64,000 nt of DNA, taken from positions 868,001 to 932,000 of the forward strand of contig CP137329.1 in assembly GCA_033182465.1 (NCBI GenBank), written 5' to 3'. This DNA is from Sanghuangporus weigelae (Eukaryota > Basidiomycota > Agaricomycetes > Hymenochaetales > Hymenochaetaceae). Below the pieces are notes generated by a model. That model was not told the origin of the DNA. It saw nothing but the letters and a program-made list of their open reading frames with translations, and searched no databases. The translations under genes and the position numbers were made by a program. Positions 22,508 to 33,558 of the stretch are shown piece after piece. Position 1 is the stretch's first letter. Every line of letters starts with the position of its first letter.

Positions 22508-24129
22508 ATGAACAATCCTTCACGCACTTCAAACGTCTCAAGCCGCGCAAGGAGACCCGTAAGGGCTCTTCCTGCCCTTCCTTCTGGTCAAGAACCAAGC
22601 AGGGATCTCCCCCATTTGTCTCATCTTGTCAAGGACGATATCCACGAACCGTTTCAACTACTAGATACAAGCCCATTAAAGTGAGTGTAGCACATTTTCT
22701 CTGTCTTCTTTTGAGATTGTTCGCTTCCCTCTATGGTATACTTTTCTGCTATGCTTCTTTTCGGCATTCTTCCTCCAAAATCTCCGTTGCTATGTGCTCG
22801 AAAGAAGAGTTTGTGCCTTTTAGACTTTGTCATCTGTGCCTCGTCGTTATCTCCGTTTAATGATCGACGGCTAATCATCTTCCATTCCTTACAAGCTTAA
22901 TTTGTCAATATCACAACGTGAAGCGCGTCTCTTTGGAAGAAGGTGTACCGCCTCCACTCAAGTTCGACGTCCCAGTCCTACATGGTGCAATTGAGAATGT
23001 GAATGCACTTCTACCTACTCATGTGCTTGCCGTTTACGATCAAGACACCTCGTCTGAAAATGCCGGATCAATGCTTTCTCCGCACTATGCTGGCCCCTCT
23101 TCCGGACGGCCCTCGCTTACGGCGACAGCACTTTTGATCCCAGTAAATACAAATCTATGGGCATCGCATTTTACGACCGCGCTATCAGCGGATATTTCCC
23201 CTTCATCTTCATCCTCCGTACCAGCTATTGATGCTATGCGTCGACGGTCACGGACAGATTCAGTAGGTTCGGAATCTTCTCAGATGACGAGTAGGACTTC
23301 ACTTTCACGGAGTCGTCCAAGCTCAGTGCTCTCCCTTCCGGTACATGTCGTGCGTGTGCCCTCCGCAAAGGCTCTCCCTTTGCTCTTACTCTCCAGCCTG
23401 GGAATCCTACCCCACAATCATGTCCTCCCCGCACTTCTTCCGCGAAAAGTGCTAACCGAGCTTCCTGCCCCACCTACTATTTTAGCTCAAGCTCTTCTAA
23501 AGTGGCTGTATCCGAATTCTGAGGGACAAGAAAGAAGCCTCGACACCATTTCAGGCTATTCTCCGTTTTTTAGGACATCACCGATACCTGGGAACTTGTC
23601 GATCCCGCGAAGTCCTCGCTTACCGCCCTCGCCTTTGCTTTTACCCTCTTTCAGTCCGGATTCGGACACACGCAAGCGCCTTTCCACCGCGTCGGCCTCT
23701 TCCTTACTCTCCACGGGCTCGAGTATCTCTTCCCTCCCTTCATCGGGCTCACCTGCTTCTCTCCGAAGGAGCTCGGTTTCATCACCGGAACCAGTTTGCG
23801 TGCTTGCTGACCCGACGGTTCGCGATGACCCGGATTTACGTCTGTTGCTCCTTGCTCAGCAGAATTTTGGTCTCTGGGCAAATGCACTCGCTCTTGGAGC
23901 GCGTGATCAGGCAGTCGTACGCCTCGTCGAGCTCGTATGGTCCGTCGCTTCTGAAGCGCGACGCGTGCGGTTCGGGATCGGAGACCGCAGTCCCACTCCC
24001 GAAATTACTTCTGACGCTGGTCTGGGAGGACGAAGCTCCCATAGCTCTTTAATGGGTCGGCAAGGACACAGTCACACTCGACCACCCATTCCCTTCTTGG
24101 ATGCGCCGCCGAACTCGCCCTCAAGATGA
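22508..24129 (+). CDS. Clp1-like (clampless) protein
   Basis: Two exons (22508-22680 and 22896-24129) join in frame to give about 468 residues. The N-terminus is MNNPSRTSNVSSRARRPV, and the join reads PLNLICQYHNVKRVSLEEG. Next come PPLKFDVPVLHGAIENV, ALLPTHVLAVYDQD, a Ser-rich linker, LPVHVVRVPSAKALPLLLL and a second Ser/Pro-rich linker. The end is NFGLWANALALGARDQAVV followed by a disordered tail. The PTH-LAVY and PVHVVRVPS blocks recall the basidiomycete Clp1 family, which acts in clamp formation and dikaryon growth in Coprinopsis and Ustilago. That placement is from memory of family motifs and is moderate. No enzyme motif or membrane segment is present. It converges on the large coiled-coil gene. 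Confidence 0.6.
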
Positions 24130-24755
24130 AACGAATACTGAAAGGCTCAATTCGAGTCACCTGATTTTGTTTGGTTAAAAGGAAGAATCAGCTTTTGTGG
24201 TTACGATTGCTCAACAAGAATTAATGACCCTTCAATGCCCGTGCTGGACGAACGAACTCTCGCATTATTTTTGCTTGCTGTTACTCATACTCATGGACTC
24301 TCCTCACTCACTCTCTCACTTTCTATACTAGATTAATGATATCTAATCGCCATCGTAACGATCACGTCTTTCGCTCTCTTGTTCTCAGCTCATGTAATGT
24401 CAGGCTTACGCCTGTAAGCGTTCTTTTTTTGCATTTTTGCACTCGTTTTTGCTTTACTACCATCTCCTTTACGGACATGATCTATAATTTCTTGCTTAAT
24501 CATCTAATCTAATAATTCGTACACCATAGAATACATAATTACCTCCGTCTACTCTAATACAAGCTAATACTAAACCAGAGCCCACTGTGCCTTTTCTGCA
24601 TATCCATGACGTCTATACACACAAATAAAAGTTCAAACAAGGTGATGCTCAAGTAACAATCAAGCAAGTCAAACAACGAATAATGGGCATTACATAGCTG
24701 ACGAAAACTTCGCAAGAGAGAGAGAACGAAGGAGAAAAACCAATGCAGCAAATTC
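24130..24755. other. Convergent 3' spacer
   Basis: AT-rich untranslated-type sequence lies between two convergent genes. A minus frame of 83 codons (24554-24805) overlaps the end of the next gene and looks accidental. No RNA gene is seen. Confidence 0.5.
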
Positions 24756-27712
24756 TCATTCCAGCAAACCATTAGCAGTCGAAACGAGTTTTTTATAAAT
24801 AGCATCCAGGTCTGGACTATCCTTTGTCAAAACTTGATCAATCGGTGAAGACATCAGCGCCTTATTCAAATTGTTCGCATAGGACGCAGATGCGGGAAGA
24901 GCTGGGATCGCGCAGGCAGGCGGCGCGGATGGTGGCTTTACAAGTTCCTCCGCAGGACGATAAAGGCCGTGAGCGCCTCCAGGATGCCACTCTCCTGCCA
25001 TTCTCTTCTGACGTGAGTTTCGTCCCGCTCCGCGTCCGACTCCGGCTGACTTCGCTTCTACCGGAGCGACTGAAGGTGCAACACAGTCGGTTACGCTGGG
25101 CTCAGTTGCGAGCGATAGGACGGATGCAGCAGTAGGTGCTGCTGTGAGAGCAGGTACGGAAGTGCTGCTACCCTTGGCGGAGGACATGATCGTGCTTGCA
25201 ATGCTAGGAAGTTTGAGTGGTTCAGGCAGTGGGAAATCCAGCCCGAGACCGAGACCGCTGATGTCCGGAGTCGCATCCCGTGGCGTGGATGGAACAGGAG
25301 AGGGCGAAGCCTCCGCAGCTTTGTGCAAGTCTGGCATTGTCTTTGAGCGACGAAGATCCACATTCTTCAGCATTTTTTGCGGCTGTGGACACGGGCTGAG
25401 GTCAATGCTTGCTCTCACATCCCTCGAAATATCAGGCGAAGCGAGCACATTGCGACGTCCAGCTCGGGCGAGCATATCCACAGCGACGGACATGTCGACT
25501 TCCTCATCTTTTATGGATATATCGGAGAGGAAGCTTTGCATGGATGCGATACGAACAAGCCTACGCGGTCCCATTCCTTCCTGCGAGGAGTTCTGATCAC
25601 TGTGAGCGATAAGTTTCCGAAGTGCTTTGATTTCCCTCTCGTTGCGATGCGCCTCCTTCCGCAAGATCGAGATCTGACTCTCGAGTTGCACCTTCTCGTT
25701 CTGATGGCGTTGTATAATCTGAAGAAGATGGCCGGCAAGCTTGTCAAAACGCGCGTTTTGAGCGTTTAAAGCACGTTGGAGTTGGGAAGTGATCGCAGGA
25801 CTGCTTGTATGATTAGAATCTGTTGCCGACCTTTTCTTGTCCCTGCCATCAGTATCGTGCGGAGACTCTTGGCGTACCGAAACAGATCTCTCAGAGATGC
25901 GATCAAGGCGGTCTACCTCGCGGGACTGAGAGCCCAGACCACCATGAAGGTAAACCGACCTTGAATACTGAGTAGCGCGCGTTTGAGCACATGGATGATT
26001 GCCCGTATATTTGCCGTCTTCAACAAGGGAATCGGGGTCACGTTTGTCTTCTCGTGCCTGTGGTCGACCAGGAGAAGCAGCAGAAGGTGAACAGTCCTTA
26101 TCACCAACCGATGCTGAGATCAGCGCAGAAAGTGGACTCTGGGCTTCCAGTGCAAACTCTTTCCCAGTATTCTCCTTGAGTTTCGGGAATTTGAACGAAA
26201 GGTCGAAGTCATCAGTAGAATTCGACAGCGCAGGGAGGTCCGAAGAACTGTTGAAAGAGACACTTTCGTTCTGAGGCTTGCGACCTGGACAAATACCTGA
26301 TTTTCCAATACGACGAGAGCTCTCATAACTATCGTCATAATAAGAAGAGTCGCTATCGCCGACTTCGACTCCAAGTTCAGCTTCCAGCATATTAGCGACA
26401 GAGATAGTTACTTTCTCAGTTCCAATGCGAACGTGCGAAGCTCTAGGCCTTGCAGCGGGAGATTCGGTCGCAGATGTAGCAGAAATAGAGTCCCTCATTG
26501 AACCAGGAGAAGCCCTTTGATTATGAGCGCTGATCGAGTGCCTTCTTGGGGTCCTGAGCGCCATCTCCGGGGAAAGAGAAGCCGGATTCGCGACAGTTGT
26601 CGGACTTGAAGTGTGCTTTGCAGCTGCATGCATTGCATTCGCTTGCTTGATAGAACTATGACCAGGGGACCGCGAAACTCTTGTACCGGAGAAGAGAGGG
26701 CTTTGTTTTTGGCTAGGTAAATTAACTTCTGAACGAGATGGACCGACAGGAGAATCGAGCAGTGAACTATTTGGAGAAGCAAAGCTGAGATTCGGGGGTG
26801 TCGGAGCAACACGAGGAGAGATGAAGAAATTTTTATCGTCACCAAGGCTCTGTCTATTCGCAGGATGCATCGGACGGATGATTTCTTTCCGCTGAGGAGA
26901 CACAGAAGCGAGTTGCTGCTTTTCCGCACTTTTGAAAAATCCACGAGACTTTGGGGTTGACTTAAGATCCGCAGAAGAATACCGAGCCGACAATGAAGGG
27001 CGAGAACTAATACGAGACAGAAAGGACGTCTTTCCTGGTTTCTCAGAGGCAAGTTTGTTTTGAGCGAGTAATAGTCTATCAGGTGTTGAGTTCTGAGTGC
27101 TGCCAGAAGGGAACATAGTGTGTCGCGCTTGAGGTTGCCGAGCCTTGTTCGGAGTTGCGTATTCGCACTCCAAACCGAGCCTAAAAGGTGAGGATTCAAA
27201 TGTAGGAAGCTCAAGGTTGCTTGTAGAACGAGAGCCGGCTGAACGTGACGCGTGGACATTAGTCATTGGCAGTAACTTCATCAACAAGGGAAGACATACC
27301 AGCTCCAAACTGCGTCTGAGCTAGACGCGCAGCCGTCCTGAGTTCATAAACAAGTTATTTTAGACCTTCCACTTCAAGAACTAAATCGAGGCACCCACTC
27401 ATTAGCCAGCTGTGAAACCGTCTTATTGTGACGACGTCCACCGCCGGCGGCGCTCTCAGGCAAATCAACTTCTTCCGGAACAGCGCTCGGTCGCAATGTT
27501 GCCAGAGACTTGCGCCGTTTTCCGAGAAAAGGAAGGATGCGCATTTTGCTCCCGGTACGCGTGTGGGTGGAGTTGTTGTTCGCTCGCGAGCCGTCGCCGT
27601 GGTTGAATGCTCCAGTGGCAAACGACGCTGATGCATGTTTGTTGCCTGCCTCCTTCGCGTCTTTGGCTCGCGAGGGCTTTGAGGACAAGCGATTATAGAA
27701 TGGGAAAGACAT
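24756..27712 (-). CDS. Large Ser-rich protein with a central coiled coil
   Basis: Exon 1 (27712 to about 27390) encodes MSFPFYNRLSSKPSRAKD with a basic LPFLGKRRKS. A short exon (RTAARLAQTQFGAG, near 27320) and a long last exon (about 27245-24756) follow, for roughly 950 residues. The middle is disordered and rich in Ser, Pro and charged residues, with many SP sites. A clear coiled coil lies near 25800-25600: QLQRALNAQNARFDKLAGHL, then ESQISILRKEAHRNEREIK. The C-terminus has PIDQVLTKDSPDLDAIYKKL. No enzyme domain is visible. The layout suggests a cytoskeletal or cell-polarity scaffold, but that is a guess. A cluster of SP sites implies kinase control. Confidence 0.75.
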
Positions 27713-27995
27713 GGTTATTTAGTACCGCTGGAACCGTGGTGGTGGGGTGACGGGAAGTTGAAAGTCGCTAAATTCGGATAAGTTGTCTGTTGGGTCAAAC
27801 ATAGGCAAATATGTGCCTCAGCACTCAGCAAAATATTATTGCTGAGTGTCTCTTCACAAGTATGACATTAATATTGATGCTGGAATGAAAAAACTAATAC
27901 CATGCTATTATCTACCTAGATGAAGTAAAGATTATATTATTTGATATTCTTGCAGCAATTTATAAAGGAAAGAAAAAGAAAAGATTGGTCCTTTA
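27713..27995. other. Spacer between coiled-coil gene and tRNA
   Basis: AT-rich sequence with no open frame of note. It holds the 5' flank of the large minus gene. The T-run expected at the 3' end of the minus-strand tRNA is present (complement of the A-rich 27960-27985). Confidence 0.4.
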
Positions 27996-28077
27996 AGGTC
28001 CCGCCCGGAATCGAACCGGGGTTGCAGGAATATTATAAAATCAGAATCCTGAGTGCTAACCCCTACACCACGGCACC
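27996..28077 (-). tRNA. tRNA-Gln (CUG) with a 10-base intron
   Basis: The minus strand folds as a cloverleaf. D stem GTG/CAC encloses TAGGGGTTAG; anticodon stem is CAGGA/TCCTG; the loop TTCTGAT has anticodon CTG after removal of a 10-base AT-rich intron 3' of position 37. T stem CCCGG/CCGGG has loop TTCGAAT, which includes the B box. Mature length is 72 bases. The acceptor GGTGCCG pairs with CGGGACC except for a G-G mismatch at pair 4:69, which is unusual and could mean a variant or decaying copy. The intron sits at the standard place. The discriminator base reads T. Confidence 0.88.
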
Positions 28078-28424
28078 AACGCTATCTCTAACCGTCAAGA
28101 TTCATCATGATTTACATACTGTCATATGTTAAATTTGTACTTGTATATGCTTCAATCCAGAAAGCGCGTTCTAATTATTCTGGGTAGACAAAGTGTCGTT
28201 TTTAGCAGAGCATAATATCACCGCACACGGCATGACACGTGAAAAAAAAATACGTCCCTGCTTCGTATCCGCAATGCACTCCCAGCAAACTGTTTTCTGT
28301 GATGCTATAAAACGTCGACCAATGGGTCCTCGATTGGCCATTATCAACAGCTCCCTAGACGCCTTCGCTCGTCTTCGTTTGCAGCACAACAATCAATACA
28401 TAACTTCACGAGATTTCAGCCAGG
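28078..28424. promoter_or_regulatory. Upstream region of the secreted protein gene
   Basis: The region carries GCTATAAAACG near 28304 and a CAACAATCAATACA leader near 28385, consistent with a promoter and 5' untranslated region. A minus frame crossing it has no known similarity. Confidence 0.4.
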
Positions 28425-29202
28425 ATGCGATGCTCCCAGTTTGTGGTCATTGCGGTTTCTGCCGTCGCAGCGAGTGCTCTTCCTGTGGGTTCAGATTCCG
28501 CCCTATCCGCGTCCTTTTAGTAAATATGAGCTGATGTATCCGTCGCAGAACCCGCAGAATACAGGTGACTCGTCTGCAGTAGTCGCAAATTCTAGCTCAG
28601 GAAGTTATCCAACGAGTGCTGGTTCCGGCGCCATTACTGGTGGCATCACTGGTAGTGGAAGCACGACCAACTCAGTATCCGCTTCCATACCCACTTCCAG
28701 TCACGAAGGCGGGGAAGATGGGGGACACGGTCACGGACATCATCACAAAGGATGCAGAAAGAAAGGCCATCATCTCCATCAAAGCCAAAGCGGAAGCTAT
28801 GGCAGCGCCAGCATGGGCGCAGGAGGTAGTACTGGTAGCTACGGCGGCATGAGTATGAGCACTGGTCCTTCCGCAAGTTCACTCGCTAGTAGTATGGGTC
28901 TCAGTGGCGGATATCCTACTGCCTCCGCCTCCGCTGGTGAGTATGGTTCCGGTAAACCTGACGATGACACGTGCGAAGAAGGTGATGGGTACGAAGGTGG
29001 TCCAGAGACCAGCGGGCCAATTGGTTCTGGGGCTAGTCAGCCCGTCCCGATGACTGGCAGCCTTAGCACTGGAGCTCCGAGCGCCTCAGGCTCCACGTTC
29101 TCTGGCACCGGTCCTTCAGGCTCTTCGTATCCGTCGAGCTCTCAATCCAGTGATTCGAGCATGACCTCTGGGGCAGGTACCCAGAGCTCTGAGAGCTTCT
29201 GA
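28425..29202 (+). CDS. Secreted Ser/Gly-rich protein with a His/Cys cluster
   Basis: Exon 1 (28425-28484) encodes a textbook signal peptide, MRCSQFVVIAVSAVAASALP. A 64-base intron with GTGGGT donor and CGCAG acceptor leads to exon 2 (28549-29202), giving about 237 residues in all. The mature chain is low-complexity, rich in Ser, Gly, Thr and Ala, with many likely O-glycosylation sites. It carries one metal-binding-like island near 28715-28790 (HGHGHHHKGCRKKGHHLH) and an acidic DDDTCEEGDGYEGGPE segment near 28965. Two Cys remain after signal cleavage. No catalytic domain and no GPI-type hydrophobic tail is seen. It is probably a cell-wall or extracellular matrix protein; metal binding is inference. 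Confidence 0.75.
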
Positions 29203-30078
29203 GTGAGCCTCAGGAATGCAATGCGCATTGCAATGGGTCGCAATAGAGTATATAGATAACTCCGTTACTATAAATATGTGAATGTGGCAAAGTTGCATAT
29301 ATAGACGTGTATCTCCGGGGCTACTTTCCTCCATTAGACCCGTGCATGAACGGATTGGTTCCGGGTCCTAGAAATTGTGAGATTATTTTTTAAGAAACTC
29401 CGTAAGTCGATTTACAAATACTTCGCTCAACTCTGAAGATGAACGTCCCAGACAGGTTGAGTGTAGAAAAGAAATAGAGGGCGATATTTCTGTCTCGATC
29501 AGTTTTATTCTTCTTCTTGTTATCAGCAAAGGCAGCAGTCCGGCAGAGTTCGAACTATTTATGACGCCAGAAAATAGAATTACACAAATAAACTTGATCT
29601 GATTGCACCATGATAAAGATCATGTAGAAACGAATGGCAACCCCCTTCGCAATCTAATGCATTACGGAAAGAATAGACAGAGAATGTCGTCAGTTGCACC
29701 CTGAGAGTCCTCGAGATTGCAGCACGAGGCAAGGTACGGTAGATTTAGCTGCCACAGTGAACGGATCCATTTCTAGAGAGTCTATACAGTTCTGTATTCA
29801 AGTCGCGAAATGGTCTCGCTTTATACCAATCCAGACGGAGCATCAGTTCCGGACAGTTCAGCTTGATTCAGTGTTGCCCAGACAGATGACACGGCGATGC
29901 GCAGCAACATCCGGACGGAAGGTTTGGTACCAGACCAGAACGATGAAGTGCTCTGCTCCAATGGAACGGATCGCGTATCGTAAGCGCACCAGTCCGCCGG
30001 ACGCGACCCGCCAAGGTTCAGTGATAAATACCCGACGCAAGGGAGGACGAGCTGGCCCCCGTCAACGCGCGCACGTCC
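29203..30078. other. Spacer with a 16-base palindrome
   Basis: TGCAATGCGCATTGCA at 29217-29232 is a perfect palindrome just after the stop of the secreted-protein gene. The rest is untranslated-type sequence and the promoter of the next gene. A 138-codon plus frame (29694-30110) overlaps that gene's start and lacks similarity. Confidence 0.5.
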
Positions 30079-31133
30079 ATGCCCCCACCGATATCGACGC
30101 GCCACGATGACGAGCGTGCACTTTTGAGTCTGGATGCCCACGACCACGACCATGAGATTAACGTTGGTCATGCAGACCTCGCACGGTTCGGACCGGGCCT
30201 AGCCGGCATGAAAATCCCTTTGGGCGGCCATTCACCGTCAGCTTTTTCTCCGAGCAACGATGGCAAAAGCACACGTTCGACTGCAGAGTTCAGACTGCCA
30301 CAGCACAATGCTACAGACTCGTTTGCGGAGAGTGTCGCGAGCACAGACTCGAATGTAGAGGCGATTGAGCTTTCCTCGTTACACTCTTTCAGGCGAACGG
30401 ACCGTGCAAAGTCCTTCGTAGGCCAACCATCCTCTCACGGCCGCTTTGAAAGCATCGCTTCTTCGTCCACAACCGCTTCGTTGCCCTCGTCCAGCAGCAT
30501 TTCCGCTTCCGAGGATGAATACATCTATGGAGATGAGATAGGAGCTAGGTCCGCAGTCCGGTTGAGTCTCGAACAGGCTGGCACCCACCCGCAGCCTGCA
30601 CGTCCTGATTCGCAGAACGCACGCACTAGTACGGAAGAGAGACCAGACGACCGACCGCCGCATGAAAGCTTTCCGCCTTTAACTCCCATGTCACCTCGAC
30701 AGACGCGCTCTCAGCATCGAATATACGTACCAGAGTCTACGCATCACGACAATACCCAGATTCTCTCTAATGACTTTCCTGAGGTGGACATCCATTCTCC
30801 ATCTTCATCCAGTCCAGGTCCGTCCCTTCGTCTTATCTGCTAATAATACCACGTACGTTTGCTGAAACCTCTGTTCTTTATTATTTAGCTCGGCACTCGC
30901 CAGATAGCGAACATAGCATCGCGATCGAGACCGATTCCCTTCTACCTATACAAAACGCCGCCTCTCCAGACGGGCTGCCGTTACCCGCAACTTCACCGAG
31001 CTGTGACGAACCTAACTCATTTCGATTCTCCTATTCGCATTCCGAGACGGTATTTTATCTGCTCGGCTTTTCGATCACAACATTGCTCGTTGTCTTGTCT
31101 GTTTGGCTTACACTCGCGGACATCGTGATGTAG
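30079..31133 (+). CDS. Predicted tail-anchored membrane protein, unknown
   Basis: Exon 1 (from 30079) encodes MPPPISTRHDDERALLSLD and a long disordered Ser-rich region with a His/Asp patch (DAHDHDHEINVGH). It ends SSSSSPG at a GTCCGT donor near 30820. Exon 2 starts after TTATTTAG near 30889 (RHSPDSEHSIAIETDSLL). The chain finishes with one hydrophobic helix, FYLLGFSITTLLVVLSVWLT, and a very short tail LADIVM at 31133. That layout is typical of a tail-anchored protein facing the cytosol. No domain is recognised. The translational start could lie further upstream, but the codon context at 30079 is acceptable. Confidence 0.65.
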
Positions 31134-31549
31134 CTATATCCTTTGTCTTTGCCTGTCTTAATTTCATACCCCGGAGCCTTAGTTTCCGTCTCTTCTGCGG
31201 GAGCTTCAATTGCATCATGATGGTAGAATCGATGACCAACACGACGATTTAATGTTAGCAAAGTAACGTCTTGCAAGCGACATTAATATTACCACGACAG
31301 ATAGTGTCCTTAATATTGATAGCTCTGTGAACATGTTTTTTTTTTTTTTGATAGAATGAAGTTTACACGAGAACATAGAATCCTCGAGGGATCCTCGATA
31401 AATATTATAATAATAATATTGCAAGCTTTTGTTTTACTTTTGGTTCCCGAATATAACCGGTAGTTGCGCACGTGACGTACCAGAGCTTCGTCATACCGCT
31501 TCTGCTTCGTAATTACTCATATCATCCTGAGGCCAGGATTGAAACAACC
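31134..31549. other. Spacer upstream of ISD11
   Basis: AT-rich, with a T run at 31330-31340 and inverted TATTATAATAATAATATT sequence near 31404. No gene is visible. The proximal part should hold the ISD11 promoter. Confidence 0.4.
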
Positions 31550-31970
31550 ATGGCTCCTCCGACGCATCGAACCATTCTCAGCCTTTATGCATCTACTCTG
31601 CGCACGGCGCGCTCATTCAGCTCGTATAACTTCCGTCAGTACTTCGTTCGGCGGACGAAGGATGTGTTCAGGGAGATTCAGGTGCGCTTGGAGCTCTTTG
31701 TTTTGAAGATCAAGTAACTGACTGGTCGTTCATCGTGTCTTCTCTCTCAATTTACCCTCGTCATTGATCACTGACATCCGAATTACTCGTGATTTGTTCT
31801 GGCCCGGAGTGCAGAATGAGAAAGACCCGAATCGCGTGGGTGCGTTGTACTCCAACGCCGTGAAGGAGAATGCGGTCCTCAAGCGCAGCGCGATTGTCAA
31901 TCAGCTGTATGGCGGCTGGCGCCTCGTCGTCGAAAACCAGAAGCCTGCGCGCATTCGTGCCGATACATAG
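31550..31970 (+). CDS. ISD11: LYR-family Fe-S assembly factor ISD11
   Basis: Two exons (31550-31681 and 31815-31970) join in phase 0 to give 95 residues. ISD11 (LYRM4) stabilises the cysteine desulfurase Nfs1 with acyl carrier protein in the mitochondrial matrix and is needed for Fe-S cluster assembly. The sequence runs THRTILSLYASTLRTARSFS, SYNFRQYFVRRTKDVF, NEKDPNRVGALYSNAVKEN and RSAIVNQLYGGWRLVVEN, matching the family end to end. The namesake LYR triplet reads LYA here (residues 12-14); yeast has LYK, so the third position is tolerant. The gene converges on SEC11. Confidence 0.92.
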
Positions 31971-32487
31971 ACGTCATCGACTTACTTCGATTTCTCGTGC
32001 AAGATTTTTCCTTGCCTGCTTTGTAGATGCTTTCCGACCTTGGAAGGAAGCAACTGTGACGTGAGTTGTAAGGATGATGCTGTGTTTTGGTTATCCGGAG
32101 GTTCTGGCGAGACAGAACCGAACAGCTGTCGCTGTCGAGAGTTCGGGGAGAGGGAGAGAGACATGTTGAGTCTGGTCATTTTGTTTTGCATTCCTCTGTA
32201 ATCTTAGTATCTCACGCAATGTGAACGACATCTCCTGCACACCGTCTGGAAGGTAAAGATGTATGAGGAACCTGGATTTCTTCTGTCCCCTCTCCAAGCC
32301 AACGACAATCATCAATGCCATCGGTGATTTTGTTTACTTGACTTCCAACGCTGGGACTCAGATCCGTTACTCCATACACGACTTTAGACTCGCGGTGCTT
32401 ACTTTCGGACAAGTTGACGAGATGAACGGCGTTTAAATAGCTAATTAATAAGACATGCTCAAGCAAATAACAACAGAATTTATCCTC
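31971..32487. other. Convergent 3' spacer
   Basis: Between the stops of ISD11 and SEC11. Several short frames on the minus strand show no family similarity. No RNA or repeat is seen. Confidence 0.45.
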
Positions 32488-33558
32488 TTATTCTCGCTGC
32501 ACTAATGCCAATAGTCCCAATCCGCCGAGAAGAGCGTATTTTAATTGAGGGTAATCGTTCTGGAGGACGAAGTCAACATCGAGCATATCAAGGCTTCAGT
32601 TTTATAACTCACCATGACGATCGTTACATATCCAATATACGGAAGGAATCTGAATTGCAGCGGAACTTAGATGTGGGATGCTAGGCAATAAACTGAAATC
32701 AAGACGACGTACCCGCCCACTTTCCCGATGATGTGTCGTCTCTCTAACCATTGAAGTCCTTGATATAGTCCAATATCGTCTTGCGCATTGTTGTCTCCTT
32801 TGGTTAAGAGTAATTGCTTCTGAGCGAGCGGTGCGGCCGCGACGTAACTATGAACGACCAGGATCAGTTGATGGTATCCTCATCTCATGAGGACGATACT
32901 AATGAAATAAGAGGAAGAGGGGCGGCGCTGAATCACATTTGCCTGAGGCGCGTCGTGACAACATAGCAATTGAACGTAGGGAACGAAAGGAAATCAAATC
33001 AAGCAAGGAAGAGGGCGCACGCACTCATCTGACAGGACATCGCGCGTTTCAATCACACGATGCACGATAGGGATATCACCGCCCGGTATGCGATATACTG
33101 TGATGTCGCCCGTCTTGTAGCGCTGCCCAGACGGATTCGTGAGAAAGAGCAGGTCGCCGCGGTAGAACGCAGGCTCCATCGAACCACTGCAACGGTAGAA
33201 TGACTGTTAGCTCCCACAATCGACGTTACTGCCCGTGCTTTGAAGCCATGCATTGACAGGTTTCGTGATAGAGATGGATACGCGCCTGAGAACGACTACG
33301 ATGGGCGATTCGGTGTTGCAGATGAGCCCCAAGCCTTTCCAGATCACGAGGCCCGACGCGATGACGGATGCAAAGTTGAGGACTTGAAGGAGAACCTGTC
33401 AAGTTAAATAATCAGTATCAAGTGCTATTAATCGCAGACAATAACGCTCTCTTATAATTCAATGTCCACTTGCTCAAGTTACCATATAATGCACAGATTT
33501 AAACACGTACATAACGCCATCCCAGTCGTCGGATCGTCTTCAGCTCCTCTGAAAACAT
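32488..33558 (-). CDS. SEC11: Signal peptidase complex catalytic subunit SEC11
   Basis: The product removes signal peptides in the endoplasmic reticulum. Exon 1 (ATG at 33558) gives [16 protein letters not shown]. Exon 2 gives [20 protein letters not shown] and [11 protein letters not shown]. Exon 3 opens with [20 protein letters not shown], holding the catalytic Ser, and includes [11 protein letters not shown] with the catalytic His. The next exon has [20 protein letters not shown] with the catalytic Asp, and the end is [16 protein letters not shown] at 32488. All catalytic residues are present. The exon 2-3 intron (33187-33285) starts with GC rather than GT, the only join that restores the invariant LSGSMEP block. 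Length is normal for the family. Confidence 0.93.
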
